This document shows positions 28,178 through 41,278 of a stretch of 64,000 nt of DNA, one piece after another. The number at the start of each line of letters is the position of its first letter. The first letter of the stretch is position 1. The notes under the pieces were generated by a model that did no database searches, was not told the origin of the DNA, and saw only the letters and a list, made by a program, of their open reading frames with translations. A program made the position numbers and the translations under genes. The DNA lies in assembly GCF_003004665.1 (NCBI RefSeq), contig NZ_MUHY01000003.1, positions 44,047-108,046 on the forward strand. Reading direction: 5' to 3'. This DNA comes from Candidatus Pandoraea novymonadis (GTDB lineage: Bacteria > Pseudomonadota > Gammaproteobacteria > Burkholderiales > Burkholderiaceae).

Positions 28178-29926
28178 CTATGCTTCTTTTTGCGAATATT
28201 GAATTCGATGCAAATGTGCGTACAAACTATCATTTGCTAGCAATTGATGATGCGAACCCTGTTCAACGATTCGTCCTCGTTCTAGCACAATAATACGATC
28301 AGCTCGCTCGATAGTTGACAAACGGTGAGCAATCACTAACGTGGTCCGTCCTTCCATCAATCGCTCTAATGCCGTCTGCACATAACGTTCGGACTCAGAA
28401 TCAAGTGCAGACGTCGCTTCATCGAGAATCAAAATCGGTGCGTCCTTGTATATCGCCCGTGCAATCGCCAAACGTTGCCGTTGTCCCCCAGATAAACGCA
28501 TACCATTATCACCCACGAATGTATGGACGCCATCCGGCATGGCATCGACAGTATTAGCAAGATTGGCGCCGACTAGAGCCGATTGCACGCGTGCCATATC
28601 AATAGACTGACCATACGCTACGTTAGCCGCCACTGTATCATTGAATAGGACTACATCCTGACTTACAAAACTAATCTGATGACGCAAATTAGCCAAATGC
28701 AGTTCCGTGAGTGGGATGTCATCCAAAAAAATCTGCCCTTGAGTTGGGTCAAAAAAACGCGGCAATAAATTGACTAATGTGGTCTTACCACTGCCAGAAG
28801 GACCCACCAACGCAATCATTTCACCAACTTTCACATCTAAAGTAATGTTATCAAGAATCGGCATATCAGCAAAATCATAATAAAAACTAACGCGATTGAA
28901 CGTCACTCGGCCTTGTGCACGTAAGAAGGTAAGTGTCCCACCAGTGGACTCAATTTCGGTATCGATCAGTTGAAAAATTAGCTCAGCGGCTGTTATGCCA
29001 CGTTGTAGAGGTTGATTCACATCAATCAAATGCTTAAGTGGAGAGACAACCAACAGCATAGCTGTGACGAATGCCGTAAATCCACCCACCGTCAAAGTGC
29101 CCGAGGCTGACTGAAGCATTGCCACAGTAATGATGACTGCCAGCGCAAGCGAGGCGAGTATCTGTGTTATCGGTTGTGCCAAGCCACCTGATACCGATAC
29201 GCGCATGGCATAGCCTCGCAAGCGCGAAGTCATGCTATCAAATCGTTCTTGTTCGTACGCCTCACCATTGTGAATTTTAACAACTTTATAACCCGCCACC
29301 GCTTCTTTAACAACGTATGAGAGCGCATTAGTCAGCGTCTGCTGCTCACGGTTCAAACGACGTAAGCGACGGTTAATCTTGCTAACAAGAAATCCAATAA
29401 TCGGTAAAATGATTGCTATTACCAGTGTTAAACGCCAATTCAGATAAAAAAGATAACTTAATAAACCGATTACGGTCAGTGAGTCTCGCACCAACGTGAT
29501 CAACACAGTTGTTAGCACACCAAGAACTTGATTAACCTCAAAAACAATCTGATTTATTAGTGTGCTAGTAGTTTCACGTTGATAAAAAGATGCTGGCGCA
29601 TGAAGCAAACGCTCGAACATTTTGACACGCAGATCGAGAAGCACGCGGTTCGAAACCCAAGATAGCATGTAATTGGAAGCATACTGGGTCATCGCACGAA
29701 AGACAGCGAGAACAACAACGCCTGTCGGGACATACCAAAGCGTCCACGGATCTTGACCAGAGAACCCGTTGTCCATAACAGGTTTTAGCACTCCAGGAAT
29801 AGCTGCCTCAGAGACAGCCACCATAGCCATTGCCAAAATAGCCATCAACCCCATACCCCAATAGGATTTCAGGTAACCGAACAAACGCTTGAGCGCGGGA
29901 ACGGTTGGATGTGAAGTAGATGTCAT
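28178..29926 (-). CDS. msbA: Lipid A export ABC transporter MsbA
   Basis: A 582-residue half-transporter with an N-terminal membrane domain of six helices (about 20-320) and a C-terminal ATPase domain. The Walker A motif [10 protein letters not shown], the Q-loop ([11 protein letters not shown]), the ABC signature [14 protein letters not shown], Walker [13 protein letters not shown] and the H-loop IAHRLST are all present. It flips core-lipid A (and other lipids) across the inner membrane. The family choice over general ABC exporters rests on overall resemblance and length. ATG 29926 is preferred over upstream starts to 29986. It probably shares a transcript with rfbB. Confidence 0.9.
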   Translation of the reverse strand: MTSTSHPTVPALKRLFGYLKSYWGMGLMAILAMAMVAVSEAAIPGVLKPVMDNGFSGQDPWTLWYVPTGVVVLAVFRAMTQYASNYMLSWVSNRVLLDLRVKMFERLLHAPASFYQRETTSTLINQIVFEVNQVLGVLTTVLITLVRDSLTVIGLLSYLFYLNWRLTLVIAIILPIIGFLVSKINRRLRRLNREQQTLTNALSYVVKEAVAGYKVVKIHNGEAYEQERFDSMTSRLRGYAMRVSVSGGLAQPITQILASLALAVIITVAMLQSASGTLTVGGFTAFVTAMLLVVSPLKHLIDVNQPLQRGITAAELIFQLIDTEIESTGGTLTFLRAQGRVTFNRVSFYYDFADMPILDNITLDVKVGEMIALVGPSGSGKTTLVNLLPRFFDPTQGQIFLDDIPLTELHLANLRHQISFVSQDVVLFNDTVAANVAYGQSIDMARVQSALVGANLANTVDAMPDGVHTFVGDNGMRLSGGQRQRLAIARAIYKDAPILILDEATSALDSESERYVQTALERLMEGRTTLVIAHRLSTIERADRIIVLERGRIVEQGSHHQLLANDSLYAHLHRIQYSQKEA

Positions 29927-30326
29927 TTTACTGAAATAGCCCAGAAAATAATATTCTAAACCAATGACCATAGCATCAACTACCAACCAATACTGTCAGC
30001 GTTGCACCATTTTTTCGGGAGATGATTATCCATCATCCTCTACGATTCACTGGACCGAAAGTGATCACATCTGGTCAAAAGCCAAGCCGATGTGATCACT
30101 TCAAGATATATTCTCAGCACCTCACAATCCTATGTAATTAAGAGGTACACAACGAGAGACTTGTCATGACGGCAGCTGATGCTTAATGCTGAAGAGAGTC
30201 AAAAAGTCATGTGAATCACTTATAACTGCGGTCGTTAACATGCATATATCATCACAATGTCACCACGTTATCGCAAGTATAAATAACCATCCAAAACATC
30301 AGATTCCAAATTTCGGCATCAAGTTA
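29927..30326. other. Spacer between dnaE and msbA
   Basis: This 400-bp region between two minus-strand genes shows no gene. Its main feature is the inverted repeat at 30059-30101. Confidence 0.4.
30059..30101. repeat. Inverted repeat with 13-bp perfect arms
   Basis: Positions 30059-30071 (AAGTGATCACATC) are the exact reverse complement of 30089-30101, around a 17-nt loop in which three further pairs (TGG with CCA) can form. It lies about 225 bp beyond the dnaE stop. No T-run follows on the minus strand, so the terminator role is uncertain. Confidence 0.75.
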
Positions 30327-33300
30327 TCAATAAATGAGTTGTACAGCACTAGGCGAGAGCCATTCACGTAGCTCTGTGAGCAGCTCGTCACTTGGCAGCA
30401 CATTCCAATCTTCTCCCAAACGAGACTCACATTCAGCTTGCGTTTGACGATAAATTATGTGTACTGGTAAACCTGTTTTGATCTCGCCGTCGCCACTATT
30501 ATCATAGCCAACAGCCTTCTCATTGCCATTTCGACATATTGAACAATATGGCTGTAAGGTCGCACGCAAACGCTTCCAATCCGCATTGCCATTAAAAAAA
30601 AGCTTTAATGACTTCGCAAATTTCGCACGTGCTCGCGCCAAGTCCATGACACCTGTAGTCGAAAAGCGTAAACCACCAGAGAAACTATCCGGTCGAGCAT
30701 TTCCGCTTACAATCAGCAACTCATCTTCTTTGAAGAAGTGCTGATTGACTTCGAAATGTTGATTAAAAACGTTGATATCAACCTGCCCTGTCCCATCATC
30801 AAGCGTTACAACAACCATCTTGCCGCTCTGGACCAACATTGTACGCAGGTTCGCAATCACACCAGCGATAAGCTTATCTCGCCCTTCAGTCAAATCACGT
30901 AACTGAGTATGTACGAAATGACGTACTTCTTCCGCATATGAATCGAACATATGCCCAGACAAATAAAAACCGAGGGCGCCTTTCTCCTCTTTCAATTTTT
31001 TCTTATCAGTCCAGAAAGGTTCATTCACCAATTCCAGCGGCGCCAAAATATCTTCACCTAATAGATCAAATAAGCTTGCCTGATTAGCCGATGCATTAGC
31101 TTGCTCAGCTGCTTCCATGGCCATTGGCAGTGATGCTATTAACTGCGCACGGTTAGCATTTAATGTATCAAATCCCCCAGCGCGAATAATCGCTTCAATC
31201 GTACGACGGCTCACAACTCGCCGATCAATTCGACGACAGAAATCGAATAAATCAACAAAGGGCTTTTCTTCTCTCGCCAGCAAAATTTCTTGAATAGCTG
31301 AATGACCACTGCCTTTAATTGCACCTAATCCGTAACGCACCGTTTTAGCATTTGCTGGCTCGAAACGATAAGTGGACTGGTTCACATCTGGCGGGAGTAC
31401 TTTTAGTTGATTGAAATAACTCAGACAATCATCGTAAAGAATCTTCACTTTATCTGTATCGTCCATGGCCAAGCTCATATTGGCTGCCATGAATGCAGCA
31501 GGATGATGTGCCTTTAGCCAAGCCGTGTAGTACGCAAGCAAAGCATAAGCCGCTGCATGCGACTTATTGAAACCATAACCTGCGAATTTCTCCATCAAAT
31601 CAAATATTTCGTCTGCTTTAGCCGCTGTCAACCCATTTTTATCAGCACCTTCACGGAAAAACTCGCGATGCTTAGCCATTTCGTCAGGCTTTTTCTTCCC
31701 CATTGCACGTCGCAATAAGTCAGCACCCCCCAATGAGTACCCCCCAATGATTTGTGCCATCTGCATCACCTGCTCCTGATAGACCATAATTCCGTAGGTC
31801 TCTTGCAGCACTAATTCGACGCGCGGATCAGGATATTTGACCTTCTCACGCCCGTGCTTACGAGCGCAAAAGCTTGGAATCAAGTCCATCGGACCAGGAC
31901 GATACAGAGCAACCAGCGCGATAATATCCTCGAAGCGGTCAGGTCTGGCATCTTTCAGCATGCCCTGCATACCGCGACTTTCGAGTTGAAACACGGCGAT
32001 CGTATTCGCCTTCTTCAGCAAAGTGAACACAGCAGGATCGCTCAACGAAATATTTTCAAGTGACCACCCGGCCATCTCAGGATGTAACCGCTTTATGTAT
32101 TTTTCTGTCCAATTTATAATTGTGAGCGTAGTTAGTCCCAAAAAGTCAAACTTCACCAGACCAACAGCTTCAACATCGTCCTTGTCATATTGACTGACGA
32201 CAGAGCTCGCCCCTTCACCTGAGTTTTGAGCGTATAACGGACAAAAATCGGTAAGCTTACCTGGGGCAATTAATACCCCACCAGCATGCATCCCAATATT
32301 ACGGGTAAGGCCTTCGACACGCTGCGCAAGTTCGAGCAACTGTTTGACTTCGTCTTCCTTTTGGAATCGCTCCATCAATTGCGGCTCTTCTTTCATAGCG
32401 TCATCGATAGTGACTTGTTTGCCAGCCTTAAACGGAATTAATTTCGCGATGCCATCAACGAAATTGTAGCCAAGATCAAGTACGCGTCCAACATCCCTCA
32501 CAGCAGCTTTCGCAGCCATCGAACCAAATGTTGCGATTTGCGAAACCGCATCGGCACCGTACTTATCCTTGACATACTGGATGACGCGATCACGGCCATC
32601 CTGACAAAAATCGATATCGAAGTCTGGCATCGATACCCTTTCTGGATTCAAGAAACGCTCAAATAATAAGTTATATTTCAATGGATCAAGATCAGTAATG
32701 CCAAGCGCATAGGCTACCAAAGAACCAGCTCCAGAGCCACGACCTGGACCGACCGGGACTCCATGGTTCTTCGCCCAGTTGATAAAGTCCGCTACGATCA
32801 GAAAATAGCCAGAAAAACCCATATTAACAATGATTCCCGTCTCAAAGTTAAGACGCTCATAGTATTCAAAGCACTGCGCTTCTCGTACAGTTTTATCTGG
32901 AAATAATTTCACAAGGCGCCTGTCTAAACCTACTTTGGCTAACTGGACTAGGTGCTCATCAAGAGATATGTCATCAGGAGTGGGAAATAATGGCAACTTT
33001 GGCTTACCAAGTTCAATTGTAAGATTGCAACGCTTCGCTATTTCAACCGAATTTGTGATCGCCGAAGGTACATCTTTAAATGCCTCAAGCATTTCCGTTT
33101 GGGAACGGAAATGCTGATCTCTAGAAAAACGACGCGCTCTACGTTCATTGCCAAGCATTTCCCCTTTCGAAATGCACACACGTACTTCATGTGCAGTGAA
33201 ATCATCAGCTGTCATAAACTGAATCGGATGCGTAGCAACGACAGGCAATCTAAGAAGAGCAGCTAATTTAACCGCCTCCTGAACATATGCTTCCGTACCA

Positions 33301-33833
33301 GGCTGACCCGTACGCTGAAGTTCGATGTAAAACGCACCAGGGAAAATTGCGGCCCAATTCTCCGCACACTGTACCGCTAAGTCAAAATTACCAGTGGCGA
33401 TGGCCTGGCCAACATCACCCATCTGTGCTCCAGACAAGGCCAACAATCCTACCGAAAGACCATCAGTTTTCAACCATGAAGGATCAATTTCCGCACAGCC
33501 ATGGTATTGATTTGTCAACCAAGCGCGAGAGAGCAACTGACACAGATTCAAATAACCCGTTTGATTACGGACAAGCAACAGCAAACGTGATGGCTTACCT
33601 CGGTCAGCAATATTGGTTATCCAAACATCACAACCAATGATCGGTTTAAGGCAACGAGCATGTGCCTTCTGGTAAAAGCGGATGGCACCAAACAAGTTCG
33701 CCAAATCAGTCAAGGCTAAGGCACCTTGACCATCCGCTGCAGCGGCCTTGATCACATCATCAAGGCGCACAATGCCGTCAGCTATTGAGTATTCTGAATG
33801 GATGCGGAGATGTACAAAGCGAGGTTCTGACAT
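30327..33833 (-). CDS. dnaE: DNA polymerase III alpha subunit
   Basis: The replicative polymerase, 1168 residues, of normal length. Order of parts: the N-terminal PHP domain (FVHLRIHSEYSIADGIV); the palm with the catalytic aspartates in PDFDIDFCQDGRDRVIQYV (about 400-418); GPGRGSGAGSLVAYALGI just before it; the helix-hairpin-helix region (KSHAAAYALLAYYTAWLKA); an OB domain (about 1000-1080); and the C-terminal tau-binding part. It has its own ATG (33831-33833) and is divergent from trhO across 164 bp. Nothing looks damaged. Confidence 0.97.
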   Translation of the reverse strand: MSEPRFVHLRIHSEYSIADGIVRLDDVIKAAAADGQGALALTDLANLFGAIRFYQKAHARCLKPIIGCDVWITNIADRGKPSRLLLLVRNQTGYLNLCQLLSRAWLTNQYHGCAEIDPSWLKTDGLSVGLLALSGAQMGDVGQAIATGNFDLAVQCAENWAAIFPGAFYIELQRTGQPGTEAYVQEAVKLAALLRLPVVATHPIQFMTADDFTAHEVRVCISKGEMLGNERRARRFSRDQHFRSQTEMLEAFKDVPSAITNSVEIAKRCNLTIELGKPKLPLFPTPDDISLDEHLVQLAKVGLDRRLVKLFPDKTVREAQCFEYYERLNFETGIIVNMGFSGYFLIVADFINWAKNHGVPVGPGRGSGAGSLVAYALGITDLDPLKYNLLFERFLNPERVSMPDFDIDFCQDGRDRVIQYVKDKYGADAVSQIATFGSMAAKAAVRDVGRVLDLGYNFVDGIAKLIPFKAGKQVTIDDAMKEEPQLMERFQKEDEVKQLLELAQRVEGLTRNIGMHAGGVLIAPGKLTDFCPLYAQNSGEGASSVVSQYDKDDVEAVGLVKFDFLGLTTLTIINWTEKYIKRLHPEMAGWSLENISLSDPAVFTLLKKANTIAVFQLESRGMQGMLKDARPDRFEDIIALVALYRPGPMDLIPSFCARKHGREKVKYPDPRVELVLQETYGIMVYQEQVMQMAQIIGGYSLGGADLLRRAMGKKKPDEMAKHREFFREGADKNGLTAAKADEIFDLMEKFAGYGFNKSHAAAYALLAYYTAWLKAHHPAAFMAANMSLAMDDTDKVKILYDDCLSYFNQLKVLPPDVNQSTYRFEPANAKTVRYGLGAIKGSGHSAIQEILLAREEKPFVDLFDFCRRIDRRVVSRRTIEAIIRAGGFDTLNANRAQLIASLPMAMEAAEQANASANQASLFDLLGEDILAPLELVNEPFWTDKKKLKEEKGALGFYLSGHMFDSYAEEVRHFVHTQLRDLTEGRDKLIAGVIANLRTMLVQSGKMVVVTLDDGTGQVDINVFNQHFEVNQHFFKEDELLIVSGNARPDSFSGGLRFSTTGVMDLARARAKFAKSLKLFFNGNADWKRLRATLQPYCSICRNGNEKAVGYDNSGDGEIKTGLPVHIIYRQTQAECESRLGEDWNVLPSDELLTELREWLSPSAVQLIY

Positions 33834-33997
33834 AGTGCTATTTTAACGTGACGGAAACTTGTCAGTCTCCCCCACAGTTGAAAATCAAATCTATCCAACC
33901 CATTGGTTAGATAATTCCGAAAAATCCAGGTAAGTTCTACACCTCATTCGTCGTGATCAGCGATAATGGCAATTTATTATATTGATGATTTTCTATC

Positions 33998-34735
33998 ATG
34001 CCCATCGTTAATATCGCTGCGTACAAATTCGTCACGCTCGACGACATCGAAACGCTTCGCCTATTATTGCTAGCCCGTTGCGAATCCCTCGAACTAAAGG
34101 GTACTATTTTGCTAGCCCCAGAAGGAATTAACCTCTTCCTCGCCGCTGAACGTAGCCAGATTGACTCATTCTTCACCACGCTCCGTACCGACGAAAGATT
34201 TACTGATATACAGGTCAAAGAAAGTTTATCGGACAATCAACCATTCCGCCGCATGCGCGTGCGTCAGAAAAAAGAAATTATCACTATGAAAATGCCTCTC
34301 ATTAAGCCTGCCGACGGCCGGGCCAAAAGTATCGATCCAGCCACAGTGAAACGGTGGCTGGACGCAGGTTTTGATGATGCAGGCCGACCAGTTGTAATGC
34401 TAGACACACGCAACAGCTTTGAAGTCAATGTCGGCACTTTCGAAAACGCCGTCGACTACAAACTCACGAAGTTCTCGGAATTTCCAGACGCCATTGCCAA
34501 ACACAAAGCAGATTTCGAAGGAAAAACGATTATATCTTTCTGCACTGGTGGAATCCGTTGTGAAAAAGCCGGGATACACATGCGTAACATCGGCCTGACA
34601 GAGACGTACCAACTTGATGGCGGAATCCTCAAATATTTCGAAGATATTGGTGGTGCTCATTACAACGGGGACTGTTTCGTATTTGACTACAGAACAGCAC
34701 TAACACCAAATCTTGTGCCATCTGAAAAATCCTAA
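33998..34735 (+). CDS. trhO: tRNA uridine-34 hydroxylase TrhO (short form)
   Basis: A 245-residue rhodanese-domain protein of the YceA/TrhO family, which uses O2 to form 5-hydroxyuridine at the wobble base of tRNAs. The N-terminal acylphosphatase-like domain ([25 protein letters not shown]) is followed by the rhodanese domain ([20 protein letters not shown]) with active-site loop [12 protein letters not shown] and [12 protein letters not shown]. The protein stops soon after [14 protein letters not shown]. Burkholderia homologues as I know them continue about 40 residues with a cysteine-containing tail, so this copy seems C-terminally truncated. Function may persist because the catalytic domain is complete. 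Confidence 0.88.
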   Translation: MPIVNIAAYKFVTLDDIETLRLLLLARCESLELKGTILLAPEGINLFLAAERSQIDSFFTTLRTDERFTDIQVKESLSDNQPFRRMRVRQKKEIITMKMPLIKPADGRAKSIDPATVKRWLDAGFDDAGRPVVMLDTRNSFEVNVGTFENAVDYKLTKFSEFPDAIAKHKADFEGKTIISFCTGGIRCEKAGIHMRNIGLTETYQLDGGILKYFEDIGGAHYNGDCFVFDYRTALTPNLVPSEKS

Positions 34736-34899
34736 TACTTCAGGCATCTCACGCAATTATGCTTTTTTTGAATAGCAAATATCCATTAACAAAGTATTTT
34801 TCGCCCATCGGAATGTGAAAAAAATTAAGCAAGCAACTTCAAGATCAAAAAGCTCTAAAAGCAAATTTTGCTATTGGAAAAACAAAAATTAAGAATATG

Positions 34900-36363
34900 T
34901 TAAGGATCCACCTTGCGAGGAAAACCAGCCAACAATGCCGATACTTGGCGCTTTTGACCTTTTTTTTTCAATGATGTCCCAAAACCGCAAGCAAAAGCAA
35001 CAGGATCAGATGTTGCTTTACCCACCTTGTCTGAGATCAAGGAAGGTTGATAAGGTTTGTAAAAGAATTCATCTTCCGGACGCACGAGATGTCGAGTTTC
35101 CGACAGTGATAAGCGTCTGGTTTTCATATCGACTTTGGCGATCGTCGCCATAGGTCTTGCATCCATGCCGTCTACATCCTTATCGCGCAAAAAACAAACA
35201 GGCTCCAGCAGTGGTTCAGCACGCTTTAACGCGCGTTTAATCAGCTTTTCAATCTCTGCTAAATACTTGCGCTCATTCGATGAGCACAGCGAAATTGCCA
35301 TACCCGCCGCACCTGCCCGTCCCGTACGACCAATACGGTGAATATAGTCCTCAGGACTATATGGAAGATCGTAGTTAATTACACCAGGCAGATCAGAAAT
35401 ATCGATACCCCTAGCTGCCACATCTGTAGCAACAAGCACCTGAATCTCACCCTTTTTAAAGGCCTCAAGCACTTGGATCCGTTCGAGTTGAGACCTATCA
35501 CCGTGAATAGCGGAGGCAATCACTCCATCGCGCCCAAGTTGACGCGTCAGACGGTTGGCTCCGATTTTACTATTCACAAATATTATGACTTGCTTGAAAT
35601 CAAATTTATTAAGAATATTCACGACAGCGGAACACTTAGCTCTTTCATCAATCTCATACACAACCTGTTCAACGGTGTCAGCTGTGGAATTTCCACATGT
35701 AACCTCGATCGTCAGTGGATCCAACAAATAACCGGACGCTAGTTTTTTGATTTCGTTTGAAAAAGTAGCCGAGAATAGTAAAGTCTGGCGTTGTTTCGGC
35801 AGCAGATTCAGAATGCGATGCAGGTCGGGCAAAAAACCCATGTCAAGCATGCGATCAGCTTCATCCAACACAAGCATCTTCACTTGGCTTAAATTTACCG
35901 TTTTCTGTTGCACGTGATCGAGTAATCGGCCCGGAGTGGCAATCAGAATCTCAACACCTCGACGTAAGACATCAATCTGGGTATTCATACCCACACCACC
36001 GAACACAGCGGCATTACGAATCAACGTGTGTTTGGCATACGCTCTGACGTTCATGGCAACCTGGTCAGCCAATTCTCGTGTTGGAGTCAAAACCAATGCG
36101 CGCACAGGATGTCGCGCGGGCGATGCGCTATTGTTTGCATCAGACAGAAGCCGCTGGATGATTGGCAACAAAAAACTGGCAGTCTTTCCCGTTCCTGTTT
36201 GAGCTGCGCCGATCATATCACGACCAGACAACGCCACAGGAATTGCCTTTGCTTGAATTGGTGTCGGCTTGGAGTACCCTTGTTCAGAAAGGGTGCGCAA
36301 AATATCTGGATGAAGCCCGAAGCTCACAAAATCAGCAGTTGAAAGAGAATTGGCTTCAGCCAT
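34900..36363 (-). CDS. rhlE: DEAD-box RNA helicase RhlE
   Basis: A 487-residue ATP-dependent RNA helicase. All core motifs are seen: the Q motif (FVSFGLHPDILRTLSEQGYSKPTPIQ), Walker A AQTGTGKT, PTRELADQV, TPGRLLDH, DEAD (VLDEADRMLDMGF), SAT, and in the second domain VATDVAARGID and HRIGRTGRAG. The basic C-terminal extension ends in LKKKGQKRQ.., typical of RhlE, which helps ribosome maturation and can associate with RNase E. The ATG at 36363 (MAEAN..) is preferred; upstream residues to 36411 are unconserved. It is divergent from thiC across a 740-bp spacer. Confidence 0.92.
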   Translation of the reverse strand: MAEANSLSTADFVSFGLHPDILRTLSEQGYSKPTPIQAKAIPVALSGRDMIGAAQTGTGKTASFLLPIIQRLLSDANNSASPARHPVRALVLTPTRELADQVAMNVRAYAKHTLIRNAAVFGGVGMNTQIDVLRRGVEILIATPGRLLDHVQQKTVNLSQVKMLVLDEADRMLDMGFLPDLHRILNLLPKQRQTLLFSATFSNEIKKLASGYLLDPLTIEVTCGNSTADTVEQVVYEIDERAKCSAVVNILNKFDFKQVIIFVNSKIGANRLTRQLGRDGVIASAIHGDRSQLERIQVLEAFKKGEIQVLVATDVAARGIDISDLPGVINYDLPYSPEDYIHRIGRTGRAGAAGMAISLCSSNERKYLAEIEKLIKRALKRAEPLLEPVCFLRDKDVDGMDARPMATIAKVDMKTRRLSLSETRHLVRPEDEFFYKPYQPSLISDKVGKATSDPVAFACGFGTSLKKKGQKRQVSALLAGFPRKVDP

Positions 36364-39021
<2,658 letters not shown>

Positions 39022-39044
39022 CTACCGGAAAAAATGAACGCAAT

Positions 39045-39080
39045 AAATCAACCTTCAATATGAAGGTTGATTTCAAAAAG
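39045..39080 (+). terminator. thiC terminator
   Basis: A perfect 13-bp stem (39045-39057 with 39061-39073) and a 3-nt ATA loop begin 24 bp after thiC. The right arm ends in TTT. The right arm and tail (39061-39080) match 50921-50940 at 19 of 20 positions. Confidence 0.75.
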
Positions 39081-39175
39081 ATGCCATCAGCATAAACAAG
39101 CTATCTATAAAAATAATCGAACAGATAATCAATCTTCAAACATTACATCACTATTCTCTCGGCACAAGACCAAAA

Positions 39176-41278
39176 CTAACAACCTTCTAAGACCAAAAAC
39201 GCCTCTCGGAGACGCACAGACAAGCCACCATCACGCCGTGCCGACCTACCTAAAGCCGAGGCTAAAACTGTCCAAGGTGCATATATCATCACCTGTTTTC
39301 GCGCACGAGTAATCCCGGTATAAACAAGCTCTCGAGTCAAAATTCGATTATCTTGCTCCGGCAGAACAATCGCTACACGCTCAAACTCTGAACCTTGTGA
39401 TTTATGTATAGTCATTGCAAAAGCAGTCTCATGCGCCGGCAAACTTGCAGGCGAATAAAGTCGATAGCCACCTCCATCCGCCGTCGCAAATGCGACACGC
39501 AGCAAACCCTTTGGACCCAACGGCAACGCAATGCCAACATCTCCGTTAAAAAGCATCAATCGATATTCATTCTGTGTGATCAACACTGGTCTACCAACAA
39601 ACCATGTGTGACTACCCATTCCCCCATCCATCATGAAGTCAGCCTGAGCAGCCAATAACGCCGCGAGCTGTTTATTCAGAACTTCTACGCCACGCCACCC
39701 TCCTCTGGTAGCACACAAAACTCGGAAGCGTCCAAATGCAGTAAACACTGGTGTAACAATTTCCGCGATACGTGATGATGTCTCCGTAGACCCTTCTGCT
39801 GAGACATCAATTTTTTTGGATAAGGCGATGGAATGCGACAACACACTGAGATAGTTTGCATAACAAGACACGATATCATTCAAGTGATGCCTAGATAATT
39901 GGAAGCCACTATCTTCGAACAAACGGACGAGATCGTCTTTTAGATTATTCTGATTCTCGAATGTCTTTTGTGGTGTAAACATCCCGGGAATCGACGATGA
40001 ATCAACATCATCGACAGCATCTGGAACCAATTCAAGCCGTGCATCAGCTATACGACCTAGTTTAATCGCCGTTGCTAAGCGTCCAATAGCAGACGAAGCA
40101 CCAAAACGATAATTCCGTTCGAGCCAAACTACAGAATCCTCCATCACCAAGGATGGCCGATTCCTCGATTCTTCAAAAGACAACATCGGTTTCATCACCT
40201 CAGGCCAATCGAGTACCTGCATAAATTTTCTCTGCATATCCAACGAAAACCTGCACACAGCACTTAACTCAGCAAACACGGCCCCCGCTTCCACTGCCGC
40301 CAGCTGATCCTTGTCACCCAACATCACAAGATGAGTCTCATTAGACATCGCTTCTAGCAATTGTGTCGCCATTGGCAAGTCCACCATGGAGGCTTCGTCA
40401 ATAATGATTAAGTCATAAGGTAAGGGATGCTGTGCATCATAACGGAATCGACGCTCAGGATTCCTGACAGTTTCTGGCAACAGACCTAGCAAGCGGTGTA
40501 GTGTTAATGCTTTTTTCGGCAATGCAGCTCGCACATTTGAGAGTAGATCATCACGCGCAGTCATTGCCTCTTGCATGCGCTGCGCGGCTTTCCCTGTCGG
40601 CGCTGCCATCGCAACACGTAGATCAGGCTGACGTTCAAGTAAACAGCCCAGAATACCAACTACCGTAGTAGTTTTACCAGTACCCGGCCCACCACTTAAG
40701 ACAACAAAACGCCTTTGCATCGCTAATACAGCGGCTGCCATCTGCCAGTTCAACTCATACACGCTTTCTGTATTATGAATCACGCTATTGCCGAAGTAGC
40801 GATACAAATTCGTTTTATCCTCAGAAGTCAAGCTCGCATCATTGCCATGTCTCGAATATAAACGACTGGCCAGTGCAGCTGCCAATCTAGCTTCATAGCG
40901 ATAATAGCGTGCCAGATAAAGGCGATCATCATTGTCAAGTACTAAGGGGTATGCATCTTCACTACTATCCATAGCTGCCGGTATCGCACGGACGCACAAA
41001 CCACTGACGATTAACGATTCACGCCACACTGACAATGCTGCAGCTTTGTCAGGAAATAATTCTCCATTCAACTGTTCATCTAAAAAATTTGCCAACGGGA
41101 CACAAACATGTCCGTCGGCGGTTGCTTGGCTCACCGCTAATGACATATGCCAAATGCGTTGACAAACCAGATCAGAAGCTCCATTGCCATGCGCCAATAA
41201 CATCATACGACGTGCAAATCCATCCGCGAGCCAATTCGTGGTAATGTCAGTCTTTCGCTCTAAAAAATTGATATTCAT
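39176..41278 (-). CDS. recD: Exodeoxyribonuclease V alpha subunit RecD
   Basis: A 700-residue superfamily 1B helicase, the fast 5'-3' motor of RecBCD. Motifs: Walker A SGGPGTGKTTTVVG (about 195-208), AAPTGKAAQRM, DEASMVDLPM (motif II), GDKDQLAAVEAG, and the C-terminal FAMTIHKSQGSEF and TGITRARKQV. Its ATG (41276-41278) overlaps the recB stop in an ATGA arrangement, so the two are translationally coupled. Length is somewhat above E. coli RecD (608 residues), as usual in Burkholderia. It ends the recC-recB-recD operon and converges on thiC. Confidence 0.94.
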   Translation of the reverse strand: MNINFLERKTDITTNWLADGFARRMMLLAHGNGASDLVCQRIWHMSLAVSQATADGHVCVPLANFLDEQLNGELFPDKAAALSVWRESLIVSGLCVRAIPAAMDSSEDAYPLVLDNDDRLYLARYYRYEARLAAALASRLYSRHGNDASLTSEDKTNLYRYFGNSVIHNTESVYELNWQMAAAVLAMQRRFVVLSGGPGTGKTTTVVGILGCLLERQPDLRVAMAAPTGKAAQRMQEAMTARDDLLSNVRAALPKKALTLHRLLGLLPETVRNPERRFRYDAQHPLPYDLIIIDEASMVDLPMATQLLEAMSNETHLVMLGDKDQLAAVEAGAVFAELSAVCRFSLDMQRKFMQVLDWPEVMKPMLSFEESRNRPSLVMEDSVVWLERNYRFGASSAIGRLATAIKLGRIADARLELVPDAVDDVDSSSIPGMFTPQKTFENQNNLKDDLVRLFEDSGFQLSRHHLNDIVSCYANYLSVLSHSIALSKKIDVSAEGSTETSSRIAEIVTPVFTAFGRFRVLCATRGGWRGVEVLNKQLAALLAAQADFMMDGGMGSHTWFVGRPVLITQNEYRLMLFNGDVGIALPLGPKGLLRVAFATADGGGYRLYSPASLPAHETAFAMTIHKSQGSEFERVAIVLPEQDNRILTRELVYTGITRARKQVMIYAPWTVLASALGRSARRDGGLSVRLREAFLVLEGC

